Below, piece by piece: positions 1-7,992 of a DNA stretch of 64,000 nt; position 1 is the first letter of the stretch; the number at the start of each line of letters is the position of its first letter. A program made the translations under genes and the position numbers. The stretch covers positions 1 to 64,000 of the forward strand of contig NZ_JAPNLJ010000024.1 of the NCBI RefSeq assembly GCF_026627445.1, given 5' to 3'. Under the pieces are notes generated by a model. It saw only the letters and a program-made list of their open reading frames with translations, ran no database searches and was not told where the DNA came from. Origin of the DNA: Streptomyces sp. H27-H1 (GTDB taxonomy: Bacteria > Actinomycetota > Actinomycetes > Streptomycetales > Streptomycetaceae).

Positions 1-69
1 GAACAACACAAGACTCCAGGGAACCCCCCGGCCGTGCACCGGGGGGATCCCTGGTGTCTTGTGTTGTTC
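1..69. repeat. Long near-perfect inverted repeat (31-bp arms)
   Basis: Positions 1-31 and 39-69 are reverse complements at 29 of 31 positions around a 7-nt loop. The stem may extend beyond the left window edge. It could be a bidirectional terminator or part of a repetitive extragenic palindrome; no gene is visible to its left to decide. Confidence 0.75.
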
Positions 70-70
70 C

Positions 71-157
71 GTGGGGGGACGGCCCGTCAAGGGTGGCCGA
101 AGGCCATCGCGAAGCGACGCGACCGCAGGGAGCGCCCTTGACGGGCCGTCCCACCAC
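71..157. repeat. Second large inverted repeat with inner hairpin (REP/MITE-like)
   Basis: Positions 71-93 pair with 135-157 with one mismatch (76-93 and 135-152 pair perfectly over 18 bp). The inner segment holds a small TGGCC-GAA-GGCCA hairpin. A long branched palindrome directly abutting the 1-69 palindrome resembles a mobile or repetitive extragenic element rather than a simple terminator. Whether it recurs in the genome cannot be seen here. Confidence 0.6.
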
Positions 158-409
158 GGAAGGACACTCGACTGCCGGGACGCCCACCGGCACTCACGCA
201 GCCCCCGACCAGCCCGCAGCACAAGCCCACCCCCGGGGCACCATGAGCCTCGTCCATCTCCGGGCCGGGCAGATCGTAGGGAACTCCCTACGGCCAGATC
301 AACTTCTTCATCGCCCTCGCCTTCATCGGCAAGCCGGCCCCGGTCTCGTCCCTGGCCGACCAGCAGTGGGGCTTACGGCCGCACCGGCCGTCATCGGCCC
401 CCAACACCC
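158..409. other. Intergenic, no convincing gene
   Basis: Open frames cross this stretch on both strands, but none has a ribosome site, a recognisable motif or a defined start. It is the downstream flank of the minus-strand alpha/beta hydrolase. I see no promoter or repeat beyond the palindromes to its left. Confidence 0.5.
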
Positions 410-1303
410 CTACCAAGCCAGTTGGGAGATCTCCTCCGACACCACCGCGCACGCGTCCGCCGCCGGGTCGATGAGCGGGAAGTGGCCGACCCCGTCCAGC
501 AGGGTCAGCCCCACCGTCTCCCCCGCCAGTGCGGCCGCCGCGACGTACGCCTCGGACACCGCCTCCGGGACCACGATGTCGCTGCGTCCCTGGACCAGCG
601 CCGTCGCGATGCCCGTCGGGAGCAGCGCCGCCGGGTCGGCGTACGGGCGCCGCGCGGCGAAGCCGCTCGTCCCGCCGAGCAGCTGCGCCGAGGCTCCTCC
701 GCACACCCCGAGCTCCTCGGCGACGGTGAAGTCGGCGATCGGGGCCAGCGCCACCACGCCGCGCAGCGGCGGCGGCGCGGGCAGTCGCCAGCCGGGCGGG
801 GCGTCGTACGGGAGCACGTGCCGGGCCGCGGCCCACAGTGCGAGGTGGCCTCCTGCCGAGTGGCCGGTCAGGACCATGCGGCGCGGTGCGGCCTCGGGCA
901 GGCAGTCGGCGGCCAGGTCCGGCAGGGCGTCGAGGGCGGCGGCGACGTCGTCGAAGGTCTCGGGCCAGCGGCCGGCCACCGGGCCCTGGGCGTCCTGGTG
1001 GGGCAGGGAACTCCCGCGTCGGTACTCGACGTTGGCGACGGCGAATCCCTGTCGGGCCAGGAAGTCCGCGAAGGGGGTGATGTGCTGCCGGTCGTAGGGG
1101 GCGCGCCAGGCTCCGCCGTGGAGCAGCACGACCAGCGGGGCGGAGTTGCGCGGTCCGGCCGGGCCCGCGCGGCGCGGGGCGTAGAAGTCGACGATCTGGT
1201 CGGGGTGTTCACCGTAGGAAGCCGTCGCGTCGGAAGCGACGGGCGGATGCGAGAAGGCCGAGGCTGCCTCGGCGGCGTCCCGTTCGACTGCGGGGTCCGT
1301 CAT
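410..1303 (-). CDS. Alpha/beta hydrolase, candidate kynurenine formamidase
   Basis: This 297-aa protein has the alpha/beta hydrolase layout of the esterase/formamidase type: an oxyanion motif HGGAW near residue 62, a nucleophile elbow GHSAGG near residue 148 and a C-terminal GVGHFPLID that supplies the catalytic His. The ATG is preceded by GGAGG at good spacing. It lies on the same strand just downstream of kynA-kynU, but a strong hairpin separates it, so it may be expressed separately or only by read-through. Context suggests hydrolysis of N-formylkynurenine, the step between the TDO product and kynureninase. That role is inferred; the fold alone would equally fit a general esterase. Confidence 0.75.
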   Translation of the reverse strand: MTDPAVERDAAEAASAFSHPPVASDATASYGEHPDQIVDFYAPRRAGPAGPRNSAPLVVLLHGGAWRAPYDRQHITPFADFLARQGFAVANVEYRRGSSLPHQDAQGPVAGRWPETFDDVAAALDALPDLAADCLPEAAPRRMVLTGHSAGGHLALWAAARHVLPYDAPPGWRLPAPPPLRGVVALAPIADFTVAEELGVCGGASAQLLGGTSGFAARRPYADPAALLPTGIATALVQGRSDIVVPEAVSEAYVAAAALAGETVGLTLLDGVGHFPLIDPAADACAVVSEEISQLAW

Positions 1304-1420
1304 CGGCTCAACCTCCGGTAACGCATGGGACAGGGGGGACTGATGTTCCGGTGTTCCGGCAGAGCGGGACCGTATCAGGCCGGAACGGCCCCCTCCGTGG
1401 TGGGCCGGGGAGATACCGGC

Positions 1421-1446
1421 GCGGGCGGGGCCGCAGCCCCGCCCGC
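1421..1446. terminator. Hairpin terminator after kynU
   Basis: A perfect 11-bp GC-rich stem with a CGCA loop lies 28 bp beyond the kynU stop codon and before the hydrolase start. It probably ends or attenuates the kynA-kynU transcript. Confidence 0.65.
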
Positions 1447-1473
1447 GTGGTGATGTGACGTTTCGCTACTGGT

Positions 1474-2685
1474 TCACCCGAAAATGTGACCCAGTACGCG
1501 CGCCGCACGCTCCGCGTCCGCGAAGCCGACGTACAGCGGGGTGAATCCGAAGCGCAGCACATCGGGGGCGCGGAAGTCCCCGATCACGCCCCGGGAGATG
1601 AGCTCGCGCATGATCCCGTCCGCGTTCTCCGTCCGGAGGGACACCTGGCTGGCACGTTGCCCGTGCTCCTCGGGGGTGACCAGCTCGACCTTGCCCGCCG
1701 GGACGTACGCCGCCACGCAGTCGAGGAAGAAGTCGGTCAGTGCGAGGGACTTCGCGCGGACGTCTTCGACCGCGACCCCGTCCCAGGCGTCCAGGGCGGC
1801 CTCCAGGGCGAGCATGGACAGGATGTCCGGAGTGCCGACGCGGGCCCGCGCCACGCCCTGCGCGCCTTCGTAGGAGGGGGTCATCGCGAAGGGGTCCGCG
1901 TGGCCGTTCCAGCCCGGCAGCGGGGTGTCGAAGGCGGGCTGGTGGCGGGCGGCGACGTACAGGTACGCGGGGGCCCCGGGGCCGCCGTTGAGGTACTTGT
2001 ACGTACAGCCGACCGCGAGGTCCACCGCGTGCGCGTCGAGGCCCACGGGCAGGGCCCCGGCGGTGTGGCACAGGTCCCAGACGACGAGCGCCCCGGCGGC
2101 GTGCGCCGCCGCGGTGAGTGCGGGGAGGTCGTGCAGGCGGCCGGTGCGGTAGTCGGCGTGGTTGAGGAGGACCACGGCGGTGTCGGGGCCCATCGCCCCC
2201 GCGGCGGCGGCCGGGTCGACCGGGACGACGCGCAGGCCCGTCATCCGGGCCGCCGATTCGGCGATGTAGCCGTCGGTGGGGAAGGTGGCGGCGTCCACGA
2301 GCAGCTCGGTCCGGCCGGGAGCGGCCAGCCGGGCGGCGCCGACCAGGGCCTTGAAGAGGTTGACGCTGGTGGAGTCACCGACGACCACCTGGCCGGCGGC
2401 GGCGCCGACCAGGGGGGCTATCCGGTCGCCGATGCGCTCGGGGGCGTTCCACCAGTTGGCTTCGCCCTCGGTCCAGGAGCGGATGAGCTTGGTGCCCCAC
2501 TGCTCCGTGACGACCTCGGCGAGGCGGGCGGCCACTCCTGCGGGGAGCGCGCCGAGGCTGTTGCCGTCGAGGTAGACGACGCCCTCGGGGAGGGTGAAGC
2601 GGTCCCGGAGCTTGCCCAGGGGATCGGCCGCGTCCAGGGCTTCGGCGCGGGCCGACAGGTCCGGGGCCGCGGTCGGCTCAGACAT
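1474..2685 (-). CDS. kynU: Kynureninase
   Basis: The 403-aa product is a PLP-dependent aminotransferase-fold enzyme that cleaves kynurenine to anthranilate and alanine. Family features visible are LDGNSLGALP near the N-terminus, VGDSTSVNLFK for phosphate binding, WDLCHTAGALPV with the PLP-contacting Asp, and the Schiff-base region GCTYKYLNGGPGAPA. Length is close to the family norm of about 410. Its start overlaps the end of kynA by 8 bp, so the two are translationally coupled. Together with TDO it forms the kynurenine branch of tryptophan degradation, which in Streptomyces can feed catabolism or anthranilate/kynurenine-containing metabolites. Confidence 0.95.
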   Translation of the reverse strand: MSEPTAAPDLSARAEALDAADPLGKLRDRFTLPEGVVYLDGNSLGALPAGVAARLAEVVTEQWGTKLIRSWTEGEANWWNAPERIGDRIAPLVGAAAGQVVVGDSTSVNLFKALVGAARLAAPGRTELLVDAATFPTDGYIAESAARMTGLRVVPVDPAAAAGAMGPDTAVVLLNHADYRTGRLHDLPALTAAAHAAGALVVWDLCHTAGALPVGLDAHAVDLAVGCTYKYLNGGPGAPAYLYVAARHQPAFDTPLPGWNGHADPFAMTPSYEGAQGVARARVGTPDILSMLALEAALDAWDGVAVEDVRAKSLALTDFFLDCVAAYVPAGKVELVTPEEHGQRASQVSLRTENADGIMRELISRGVIGDFRAPDVLRFGFTPLYVGFADAERAARVLGHIFG

Positions 2686-3526
2686 GGCTGCGCGCCGTCC
2701 ACAGTTCCGGGAAGACGTTCTTCGTCGCCCGCTTCTCCAGCCAGGCCACGCCGGCCGAGCCGCCCGTGCCCGTCTTCGCGCCCATCGCGCGCCGGGTGGC
2801 GACCAGGTGGTCGTTGCGCCAGCGCCAGACCAGCTCGGCGACGTCCGTCAGGACCTCGCCGAGGCGGTGGAGGTCCGGGTGGGCGTCCGGGGCCGCGTAC
2901 AGGGCCGTCCACACGGTCTCGACCTCGGGCGAGGGCTCGTAGCGCTGGGAGAGGTCGCGGTCCAGGACGGACTGCGGGACCGGGAGCCCGCGGCGGGCGA
3001 GGAGGCGCAGGACCTCGTCGTAGAGGCTGGGCTCCTGGAGGGCCTTCTCCAGCTCCGCGTGGACGCGCGGGGCGCCGCGGTGCGGGACCAGCATGGAGGC
3101 GGCCTTGTCGCCGAGCAGGAACTCCATCCGGCGGTACATCGCCGACTGGAAGCCGGAGCCTTCGCCGAGGGCCGCGCGGTAGGCGTTGAACTGGCCCGGG
3201 GTCAGCTGGGCGAGGGGGCGCCAGGAGGCGTTGAGGGCCTCCAGCTCGCGGAGGGATCGTTTCAGCGCATCCATCGCGACGGGGAGCTGGTCCTCGCGGA
3301 GTGCCTTCGCGGCGGTCTCCCACTCGTGGACGATGACCGTGAACCACAGCTCCATGACCTGGGTGGTGACCAGGAAGACCATCTCGCCCGGGTCGTCCGA
3401 CCGCAGGTGCTGGAGGTGGGTGAGGACGTCCGCCTGGACGTAGTCCTCGTAGGGGGTCGTGCCGGCGAAGTCGAGGTTCGGGGTGGCCGAACCGCCGTCT
3501 CCGGAGGCATCAAGGGCGTGCGACAT
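2678..3526 (-). CDS. kynA: Tryptophan 2,3-dioxygenase
   Basis: The 282-aa haem dioxygenase opens the indole ring of L-tryptophan to N-formylkynurenine. Visible TDO motifs are LDFAGTTPYEDYVQ at the N-terminus, VMELWF, and the C-terminal WRNDHLVATRRAMG with the proximal haem His, followed by GTGGSAG that closes over the substrate. It is the first gene of the kynA-kynU pair. The gap of about 250 bp upstream separates it from the DUF3151 gene, whose terminator lies inside it, so its own promoter should be there; no operator is recognisable. Confidence 0.95.
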   Translation of the reverse strand: MSHALDASGDGGSATPNLDFAGTTPYEDYVQADVLTHLQHLRSDDPGEMVFLVTTQVMELWFTVIVHEWETAAKALREDQLPVAMDALKRSLRELEALNASWRPLAQLTPGQFNAYRAALGEGSGFQSAMYRRMEFLLGDKAASMLVPHRGAPRVHAELEKALQEPSLYDEVLRLLARRGLPVPQSVLDRDLSQRYEPSPEVETVWTALYAAPDAHPDLHRLGEVLTDVAELVWRWRNDHLVATRRAMGAKTGTGGSAGVAWLEKRATKNVFPELWTARSHV

Positions 3527-3676
3527 CGCTGTCTCCTCGATACGTGCTTCCGGGTAGCGGTCCGCTCCTTCCGGTGAGGTGAGTGGAGCTCCGGTCCCCT
3601 GTCCGCATCATAAGACCGTCGTGCCGCAGGGCTTCAATAGTCAGTGGCGCACGTCACGTCCCGCGACCGGGCTGAG

Positions 3677-3726
3677 CCGGTCGGTCGAGCCGGTCGAGCG
3701 GTCGGTCGAGCCGGTCGGGTCGAGCG
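3677..3726. repeat. Short tandem repeats of CGGTCGAG
   Basis: About 50 bp built of imperfect copies of CGGTCGAGC/CGGTCGGTCGAG lie in the kynA upstream region. This simple-sequence tract is of unknown role. Confidence 0.6.
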
Positions 3727-3734
3727 CGACCGGA

Positions 3735-3763
3735 CCGGGCGGGCCCCCGTGGAGCCCGCCCGG
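3735..3763. terminator. Terminator after the DUF3151 gene
   Basis: A perfect 10-bp GC stem (3735-3744 with 3754-3763) lies 17 bp downstream of the minus-strand DUF3151 stop codon. Confidence 0.65.
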
Positions 3764-3780
3764 TGCCGGACGCCGGGGCG

Positions 3781-4194
3781 TCAGGCGCCGAGGACGTCCG
3801 CGGCCGTCTCGGAGGAGTCGCGCAGGAAGGTCGAGCAGCGCTCGTACTCCTCCTTCTCGTCGATCGCGCCGGCCGCACGGGCCAGGGCGTTCAGGGCGCG
3901 CAGGAAGCCGCGGTTCGCCTCGTGCTCCCACGGCACCGGGCCATGGCCCTTCCAGCCGGCGCGGCGCAGCGCGTCCAGGCCGCGGTGGTAGCCCGTACGG
4001 GCGTACGCGTACGACTCGACCGTGCGGCCGGCCGCGAAGGCATCGTCGGCGAGGACCGCCCAGGCGAGGGAGGACGTCGGGTGCGCGGCGGCCACCTCGA
4101 CGGCGGGGGTGCCGGCGGCGATGGCCTCGCGGCCCGGCTCGTCGGGCAGGTGGGTGGGGGCGGGGCCCCCGAGCAGGTTCTGGTGAAGAGACAT
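3781..4194 (-). CDS. DUF3151 family protein
   Basis: A 137-aa soluble protein beginning MSLHQNLLGGP. An upstream in-frame ATG at 4275 exists, but the 4194 start matches where family conservation begins and lies outside the terminator hairpin at 4225-4269. Conserved-looking segments are SSLAWAVLADDAF, AYARTGYHRGLDALRR and WEHEANRGFLRALNALARAAGAI, a helical TPR-like pattern. The family is restricted to actinomycetes and has no assigned function. It follows fba but is separated from it by a hairpin. Confidence 0.8.
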   Translation of the reverse strand: MSLHQNLLGGPAPTHLPDEPGREAIAAGTPAVEVAAAHPTSSLAWAVLADDAFAAGRTVESYAYARTGYHRGLDALRRAGWKGHGPVPWEHEANRGFLRALNALARAAGAIDEKEEYERCSTFLRDSSETAADVLGA

Positions 4195-4224
4195 GCCCCC
4201 AGTCTGGGGGATGCCGGCAACCGC

Positions 4225-4269
4225 GAAGGCCCGGCCCCGCCGTCCGTGGACGGTGGAGCCGGGCCCTTC
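4225..4269. terminator. Hairpin between fba and the DUF3151 gene
   Basis: Arms at 4225-4235 and 4258-4269 pair over about 11 bp with one bulge, 23 bp downstream of the fba stop. It is likely the fba terminator. Confidence 0.6.
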
Positions 4270-4291
4270 CGGCAAAGCCGCGGCTATGCGA

Positions 4292-5314
4292 CTACTTGAG
4301 CTTCGTGCCGGTGGAACGCAGGTTCCCGCAGGCCTCGGTGACGCGGGCGGCCATGCCGGCCTCGGCGGCCTTGCCCCACGTGCGGGGGTCGTACTTCGAC
4401 TTGGTGCCGACCTCGCCGTCGACCTTCAGGACCGCGTCGTAGTTGCGGAACATGTGCTCCACGACCGGGCGGGTGAAGGCGTACTGGGTGTCGGTGTCGA
4501 GGTTCATCTTCACGACGCCGTTCTCCAGCGCGGTGGCGATCTCCTCGGCCGTGGAGCCCGAGCCGCCGTGGAAGACGAAGTCGAACGGGGAGGACTTGCC
4601 GTACTTCTCGCCGACACCGGCCTGGAGGTCCTTGAGGAGCTCGGGGCGCAGGACGACGTTGCCCGGCTTGTAGACGCCGTGCACGTTGCCGAAGGAGGCG
4701 GCCAGCAGGTAGCGGCCCTTCTCGCCCAGACCCAGAGCCTCGGCGGTGCGCAGCGCGTCGTCGACGGTGGTGTACAGCTCGTCGTTGATCTCGTGGCTGA
4801 CGCCGTCCTCCTCGCCACCGGTCGGGGTGATCTCGACCTCGAGGATGATCTTCGCGGCGGCGGCCTTGGCCAGCAGCTCCTGGCCGATGGCCAGGTTGTC
4901 GGCCAGGGTCTCGGCGGAGCCGTCCCACATGTGCGACTGGAAGAGCGGGTTCAGGCCACGGGCCACGCGCTCGGCGGAGATGTCGATCAGCGGGCGGACG
5001 TAGGTGTCCAGCTTGTCCTTGGGGCAGTGGTCCGTGTGCAGCGCGACGGTGATGTCGTACTTGGCGGCCACGATGTGCGCGAACTCGGCCAGGGCGGCGG
5101 CGCCGGTGACCATGTCCTTGTTGTACTGGCCACCCAGGAACTCCGCACCACCGGTGGAGATCTGGATGATGCCGTCGCTCTCGGCCTCCGCGAAGCCGCG
5201 CAGTGCAGCGTGCAGGGTCTGGGTCGAGGTCACGTTGATCGCCGGGTAGGCAAACTTGCCTGCCTTCGCCCGGTCGAGCATCTCGTTGTAGACCTCGGGG
5301 GTTGCGATGGGCAT
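4292..5314 (-). CDS. fba: Class II fructose-bisphosphate aldolase
   Basis: The 340-aa enzyme interconverts fructose-1,6-bisphosphate with DHAP and glyceraldehyde-3-phosphate. Class II zinc-aldolase motifs are plain: the metal-binding HTDHCPKDKLD, the stretch LEVEITPTGGEEDGV, ASFGNVHGVYKPG, and VFHGGSGST which grips the phosphate. The longer open frame reaches 5413, but the ATG giving MPIATPEVYNEML fits the family N-terminus and length and has a purine-rich ribosome site. It is glycolytic and gluconeogenic, cytosolic, and probably monocistronic given hairpins on both sides. Confidence 0.95.
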   Translation of the reverse strand: MPIATPEVYNEMLDRAKAGKFAYPAINVTSTQTLHAALRGFAEAESDGIIQISTGGAEFLGGQYNKDMVTGAAALAEFAHIVAAKYDITVALHTDHCPKDKLDTYVRPLIDISAERVARGLNPLFQSHMWDGSAETLADNLAIGQELLAKAAAAKIILEVEITPTGGEEDGVSHEINDELYTTVDDALRTAEALGLGEKGRYLLAASFGNVHGVYKPGNVVLRPELLKDLQAGVGEKYGKSSPFDFVFHGGSGSTAEEIATALENGVVKMNLDTDTQYAFTRPVVEHMFRNYDAVLKVDGEVGTKSKYDPRTWGKAAEAGMAARVTEACGNLRSTGTKLK

Positions 5315-5445
5315 CTGTCCGCTCCTTGGATGTGCGGGGAGTGTGCTTATTGCGGGCCCTGACCTGGGGGCGACGTTGCCGTCGGGCCCATCTTTCCAGA
5401 CTCCCGGGCGCACTCCACCTCGATGACGGCGGGGCGCGGGCCGAA

Positions 5446-5481
5446 CCGGGTGGAGTGTTTCACGTGAAACACTCCACCCGG
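5446..5481. promoter_or_regulatory. parS centromere site inside a 36-bp perfect palindrome
   Basis: Positions 5456-5471 read TGTTTCACGTGAAACA, a perfect match to the bacterial parS consensus bound by ParB. Ten more bases on each side are also perfectly complementary (CCGGGTGGAG mirrored). The site lies between the fba start and the pyrE stop, that is, downstream of pyrE. It may serve both as a ParB loading site and as the pyrE terminator. parS sites in Streptomyces cluster around oriC. Confidence 0.9.
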
Positions 5482-5568
5482 CCGAAAAACCCCAGGTCAG
5501 AGCCTGGTTAGGAACTGCCGGGGACCTAAGTCACCAGTTGTACGGAAGTACGACCCGGTGTCCGAGGG

Positions 5569-6108
5569 TTAGGACAAACCGAGGTCGTCGAGCTGGTAGC
5601 CCGTGAGGTAGGGCAGGCCCGCGGCCGCGATGGCGTCGGCCGCGCCGCGGTCGACGATCGTCGCGACGGCGACGACCTCGCCGCCTGCCTCGCGGACCGC
5701 CTCGACGGCGGTCAGCGGGGAACCGCCGGTGGTCGAGGTGTCCTCGACGACCAGGCAGCGCTTGCCCTTCACGTCGGTGCCCTCGATACGGCGCTGCATG
5801 CCGTGCGCCTTCTGCGCCTTGCGGACGACGAAGGCGTCCAGGCGCGCCCCGCGCGCGGCGGAGGCGTGCAGCATCGAGGCGGCGACCGGGTCGGCGCCCA
5901 GGGTCAGGCCGCCGACGCAGTCGAACTCCAGGTCCGCCGTGAGGTCGAGCATGACCTGGCCGACCAGCGGGGCGGCTTCGCCGTCCAGGGTGATCCGGCG
6001 GAGGTCGATGTAGTAGTCGGCCTCGCGGCCGGAGGAGAGGATCACCTTGCCGTGCACGACGGCCTTGTCCTTGATCTGCTGCAGAAGCGCATCGCGTACG
6101 TCACTCAT
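5569..6108 (-). CDS. pyrE: Orotate phosphoribosyltransferase
   Basis: The 179-aa type I PRTase transfers the phosphoribosyl group of PRPP to orotate, giving OMP in de novo pyrimidine synthesis. The PRPP loop CLVVEDTSTTGGSPLTAVEA and the orotate-side GREADYYIDLRRITLDG are both clear. It begins 21 bp after the aldose-epimerase gene on the same strand, suggesting co-transcription. Length is normal for actinobacterial PyrE. Confidence 0.95.
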   Translation of the reverse strand: MSDVRDALLQQIKDKAVVHGKVILSSGREADYYIDLRRITLDGEAAPLVGQVMLDLTADLEFDCVGGLTLGADPVAASMLHASAARGARLDAFVVRKAQKAHGMQRRIEGTDVKGKRCLVVEDTSTTGGSPLTAVEAVREAGGEVVAVATIVDRGAADAIAAAGLPYLTGYQLDDLGLS

Positions 6109-6129
6109 GGCCCCGAGCTTAATTGGGCA

Positions 6130-6918
6130 CTACCCGAGCCGCCGCCACGTCCACGTCGTGGAGATCTCCAGCGGGTCCACCGGGGTGACCAGCTGCGGGA
6201 GGCTGTTCAGGCCGTTCGGCGGTCCCGACTGCGGTTCCACGCAGACGGCCTCGGGCTGCTCGTCGTAGACGACCACCCATTCGGAGCGGCTGGTGACCTT
6301 CAGCTCGAGGGCGTCGGGCCAGGTGAGGGTGACGTCGACCCCGTACGGCATACCGAAGCAGTCGTCCCAGGGGCCGGGCTTCGGGTCGATGCGGTTGCCG
6401 GTGGGCAGGTGGTCGGCGCCGCGCTCCTCCTGCCAGGCGGCCTCGAAGTCGATGCGGACGTCACCCCCGCCGGTGCCGAGGTTCCGCTGGAACCAGGGGT
6501 GCCAGCCGGCCTGCGCCGGGAAGGAGTCCCCGTAGGTCTCGATGCCCATCGTCAGGGTCAGGGCGTTCTCGCCGAGCTCGAAGATCTGGGTGACGAGGCC
6601 CTCGTAGGGCCACGGGTCCGCGAGCGGGTACGTGAAGACGGCCTCGGCGGCGCTGGTCCGCGCGGTGCGCCAGGCGGCTTCGCGGCCGAAACCGTGGATG
6701 GCGTGCGGCGGGTGGTTGAGCGGGAGCTGGTGCAGGGTCGCCCCGTCCTGGAACTGCCCGTTCCTGGTCCGGCCGCACCAGGGGACCATGGGGAAGGACC
6801 CGTAGTGGTCCCCCTGCCGCAGCAGTTCCGTCCCGTCGATGCGCAGACTGCTGATCCGGCAGCCGTTCTCCTGGTCGATGGTCACCTCGGCGCCGCCGGC
6901 GCGCAGTTGCGTACTCAT
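6130..6918 (-). CDS. Aldose 1-epimerase family protein
   Basis: This 262-aa beta-sandwich protein belongs to the mutarotase/GalM superfamily. It carries FPMVPWCGRTRNGQF, HAIHGFGREAAW with the catalytic-type His, AGWHPWF with the second His, and a late VCVEPQSGP with the catalytic Glu. These residues argue for an active sugar anomer epimerase, though the natural sugar cannot be read. It sits immediately upstream of pyrE in the same transcription direction. Confidence 0.88.
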   Translation of the reverse strand: MSTQLRAGGAEVTIDQENGCRISSLRIDGTELLRQGDHYGSFPMVPWCGRTRNGQFQDGATLHQLPLNHPPHAIHGFGREAAWRTARTSAAEAVFTYPLADPWPYEGLVTQIFELGENALTLTMGIETYGDSFPAQAGWHPWFQRNLGTGGGDVRIDFEAAWQEERGADHLPTGNRIDPKPGPWDDCFGMPYGVDVTLTWPDALELKVTSRSEWVVVYDEQPEAVCVEPQSGPPNGLNSLPQLVTPVDPLEISTTWTWRRLG

Positions 6919-7011
6919 GCCATGACCTTAGTCAGCCCCGCGGGGTGCTGACCGCCGCACGGGGAAGCGGGCGAGTTCCCCGGCGTCGCCGAACGGCGGC
7001 TCGACAGCGGC

Positions 7012-7962
7012 TCAGCGGCGGAGCCAGCGGCGGCGGCGCAGGGCTCGGCCCAGGAGGACGGCCGAGGCCACGGCCACGGCGGCGGCCGGGGCGATCCAGC
7101 GGAGGCCGGCGCCCGCGGCGGCGGAGGTGGGGGCGGGGACCGGGGCGTAGCGGCCGCGCGGGGGTGCGTGGTCGACCTCTTCGGCGCTCCTGCCGATCAT
7201 CGTGCGGCGGGCGTGCGCGGCCTCGGCGGGCGGGCGCGGGGGGCCGCCGAGGTCCCCGAGGTCGGCCATTCCCTCGAAGGTGCCCTCGAGGAAGGGATCC
7301 AGCGACGGGGGCGGCACATCGGTGTCGAACACGGACGCGGTGACCTCGGTGCTGTCCGGGCCGGTGTCCGCGTCGGTGACCGGGTCCAGGCCGGCAGCCG
7401 CGTCCGGTCCGGCCGCGTCCACGTCCGCCTCCAAGCCGGTGTCCGCGTCCACGTCCGCCTCCAGGCCGGTGTCGGCCTCCGCCGCGGTGTCCAGGGGGGT
7501 GGCGGGTGCCACGGTCGCTTCCGCCGGCTCGTCGACCGCGAGCGCCGCCAGGTACCCGGCGGCCCGGTCCAGGAGGCGGTGCGCGGCCGTGGCGGCCGCC
7601 TCGGGGGCGAAGGCGGCGGCGCGGCCGTCGGCGGCGGACTCCGCGGCGAACTCCAGCCGGGTGCCGCCGCCCGTCTCTGCGAGGCGCAGCTCCAGGGAGA
7701 GCTTCACGGTCCCGTTCCCCCTCACCTCGGTGCCCTCGCCGGCGAGGGCGAAGTGGTCCGGGTCCCGCTCGGTGACGCTGAGGGCGCCCCGGTAGGTGAC
7801 GGTGTGCCCGCCGACCCGCACTTTCAGCCGGCCGGTCAGCGGCCCGGCATCGGTGTCGGCGTCCTGCTGGAGCCCCGGCACGCAGCGCGCCACCCGGGCG
7901 GGGTCGCGCAGCAGGGCGCGGACGTCGGCGGCGGGGACCGGAACGAACACCTGATGCTCCAT
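7012..7962 (-). CDS. SRPBCC (CoxG-like) protein with acidic linker and C-terminal membrane anchor
   Basis: Residues 1-150 form a START/SRPBCC domain of the CoxG type (MEHQVFVPVPAADVRALLRD, then VARCVPGL). A long Ala/Asp/Thr-rich linker follows (about 165-265), containing a near-exact internal duplication of DTGLEADVD. The C-terminus is a hydrophobic segment AAAVAVASAVLLGRAL followed by Arg residues, a tail anchor with a basic cytoplasmic end. No CO-dehydrogenase genes are near, so a lipid- or ligand-binding role is more likely than enzyme maturation. It begins 30 bp after the aminopropyltransferase-like gene. Confidence 0.75.
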   Translation of the reverse strand: MEHQVFVPVPAADVRALLRDPARVARCVPGLQQDADTDAGPLTGRLKVRVGGHTVTYRGALSVTERDPDHFALAGEGTEVRGNGTVKLSLELRLAETGGGTRLEFAAESAADGRAAAFAPEAAATAAHRLLDRAAGYLAALAVDEPAEATVAPATPLDTAAEADTGLEADVDADTGLEADVDAAGPDAAAGLDPVTDADTGPDSTEVTASVFDTDVPPPSLDPFLEGTFEGMADLGDLGGPPRPPAEAAHARRTMIGRSAEEVDHAPPRGRYAPVPAPTSAAAGAGLRWIAPAAAVAVASAVLLGRALRRRRWLRR

Positions 7963-7992
7963 GCGGTCGAGCCTACCGACGCGGCAGCCCGG

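Noticed and set aside
54..1321. Plus-strand frames across the left edge
   Set aside because: They run through palindromes and opposite the hydrolase; only composition keeps them open.
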